The notes under the pieces: model-generated
Told to the model about the DNA's origin: nothing
Database searches by the model: none
The model's input: the letters and a program-made list of their open reading frames with translations, nothing else
From: Sutterella sp.
Lineage (GTDB): Bacteria; Pseudomonadota; Gammaproteobacteria; Burkholderiales; Burkholderiaceae_F
Direction of reading: 5' to 3'
Assembly (NCBI GenBank): GCA_003488465.1
Contig: DNLN01000157.1
Span: 1 to 5,724 of the forward strand
DNA length: 5,724 nt
Position numbers and translations under genes: made by a program
Part shown: piece after piece, positions 4,889-5,724 of the stretch
Layout of the letters: each line of letters begins with the position of its first letter
Position numbering within the stretch: position 1 is the stretch's first letter

Positions 4889-5724
4889 TTATAGACGAGC
4901 GGCAGACGCCTGCTCTCCAACGATTCTTCCCATCACGAAGGCATCAGTGAGGCCATTACCGGACGTGCAGTTCGCCCCATGCACGCTTCCCGTGACGCCT
5001 CCTGCAGCCCAGAGTCCGGGAATCGGCCGGCCTTTTTTATTGAGAACTCGACCTTTGCCGTCAATTCTGAGTCCGCCGGCCGTGTAGTGGATCTTCAGGC
5101 TTGCCTCGTATCCCCAATACGGCCCCGAGTCCAGCAGCGTGCAGGGCATGGCAAGGCATTTTCCAACCCGCCCGGGCTGCACGGCCATTTCGTTGTAACG
5201 GCGGATGCTCCGCGCGAGGTTGTCGGCAGGCAGTTTCAGGATTGCGGCCAGTTTTTCCACGCTGGGAGCCGAAAAGACGTCGCCCGCGACAAGCAGTCGA
5301 TAAAGTGATTTGCGGGTCAGCGGATCCAGCCCCGACTCCGTCTTTGACGCAAAGATCACAAAACAGCGGCCGTCATGCTGGGATCTGATTGCAGTGACGA
5401 GCGTGTCCTGCGCCTCATTCTCCTCGACAAAACGCTTGCCTGAATCATTGACGTAGATGAAATCTGCGGGCGAAGCCAGGCGCACGGCAATGTTTCTTCG
5501 TGATTTGACACCGGTGACGCACATGACATTGCCCATGCCCTCGACCGCGGCTCCGAGAGCCTCGGCCATTTTCAATCCGTCGCCCGTCGATCCGGGAGAA
5601 TTGTCCGTGGGCAGGCTTGCGAATTCCGGTGCCCACTGTCTCACAAGGGCATCGCTCGCGCCAAAACCGCCCGTTGCAAGAATGACACCGTTTCGCGCGC
5701 TCACAAATCTTGGCAGCGCATTTG
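4889..5724 (-). CDS. C-terminal part of a FAD_binding_2 flavoprotein (fumarate reductase/flavocytochrome c-like fold)
   Basis: The reading frame runs off the right edge: codons before the GTG at 5704 read NALPRF and continue past 5724, so the N-terminal FAD-binding part is missing. Seen from the edge inward are GVILATGGFGAS (beta strand of the FAD domain), NSPGSTGDGLKMAEALGA, the capping-domain segment NDSGKRFVEENEAQD, HYTAGGLRIDGKG, and the closing PIPGLWAAGGVTGSVHGA. These follow the fumarate reductase/flavocytochrome c/urocanate reductase order. FAD binding is well supported, but key substrate residues differ. The Arg acid of Fcc3 (R402) corresponds to Gln (5408-5410), the carboxylate-binding Arg of NRLGGNA (R544) to Cys (4967-4969, in ANCTSGNGL), and the second His of HHT to Tyr. 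It is therefore unlikely to be a fumarate reductase; it is a FAD-dependent reductase or dehydrogenase of unknown substrate. Location and electron donor cannot be told without the N-terminus. The TAA stop is at 4889-4891. Confidence 0.88.
   Translation of the reverse strand, partial: NALPRFVSARNGVILATGGFGASDALVRQWAPEFASLPTDNSPGSTGDGLKMAEALGAAVEGMGNVMCVTGVKSRRNIAVRLASPADFIYVNDSGKRFVEENEAQDTLVTAIRSQHDGRCFVIFASKTESGLDPLTRKSLYRLLVAGDVFSAPSVEKLAAILKLPADNLARSIRRYNEMAVQPGRVGKCLAMPCTLLDSGPYWGYEASLKIHYTAGGLRIDGKGRVLNKKGRPIPGLWAAGGVTGSVHGANCTSGNGLTDAFVMGRIVGEQASAARL

Noticed and set aside
4610..4920. Two Phe/Leu-rich minus-strand frames (4610-4879 and 4684-4920) resembling small membrane proteins
   Set aside because: They arise from T-runs opposite the A-tracts, have no ribosome site, and overlap real genes at both ends.

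Overview
This window looks like ordinary chromosomal sequence from a GC-rich Gram-negative bacterium. Three Sec-exported periplasmic proteins, a possible fourth export signal, an inner-membrane amino-acid exporter and AGGAGA-type ribosome sites all fit a proteobacterium. The mix of gene families (a YqhD-type dehydrogenase, a periplasmic cyclophilin-like protein, a large FAD_binding_2 flavoprotein) suggests a gut-type betaproteobacterium such as a Sutterellaceae member. That placement is inferred from gene content only and is low confidence.

Left part (1-1288): the 3' tail of an unidentified reading frame entering from the left (to 182), a hairpin just after it, then an exported YgiW/YdeI-type BOF (bacterial OB-fold) protein (331-684, +). 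It converges with, and overlaps by 8 bp, an exported cyclophilin-like protein (677-1096, -). The intergenic region 1097-1288 separates that gene from a divergent iron-dependent, YqhD/BDH-type alcohol or aldehyde dehydrogenase (1289-2452, +). The three genes together suggest a small stress or carbonyl-detoxification neighbourhood.

Middle (2453-3949): the dehydrogenase is closed by a very clear intrinsic terminator (2494-2524) inside a run of four inverted repeats. Next come an exported M15-type D,D-/L,D-peptidase with its zinc ligands intact (2663-3340, +) and, tail to tail with it, a LysE-family exporter resembling EamB (3356-3949, -).

Right part (3950-5724): a divergent intergenic region leads to a YiiX-like permuted NlpC/P60 (papain-fold) protein (4085-4687, +). 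Its catalytic His is present, but the expected Cys is Gly and the acidic residue is missing. A strongly AT-rich 200-bp gap follows, with A-tracts spaced at close to one helical turn. The window ends in the C-terminal part of a FAD_binding_2 flavoprotein (4889 to past 5724, -), in which the fumarate-reductase catalytic and carboxylate-binding arginines are replaced.

I found no RNA genes, CRISPR array, complete mobile element or replication origin. No multi-gene system stands out. The most unusual points are the two altered active sites, the phased A-tracts and the hairpin run.
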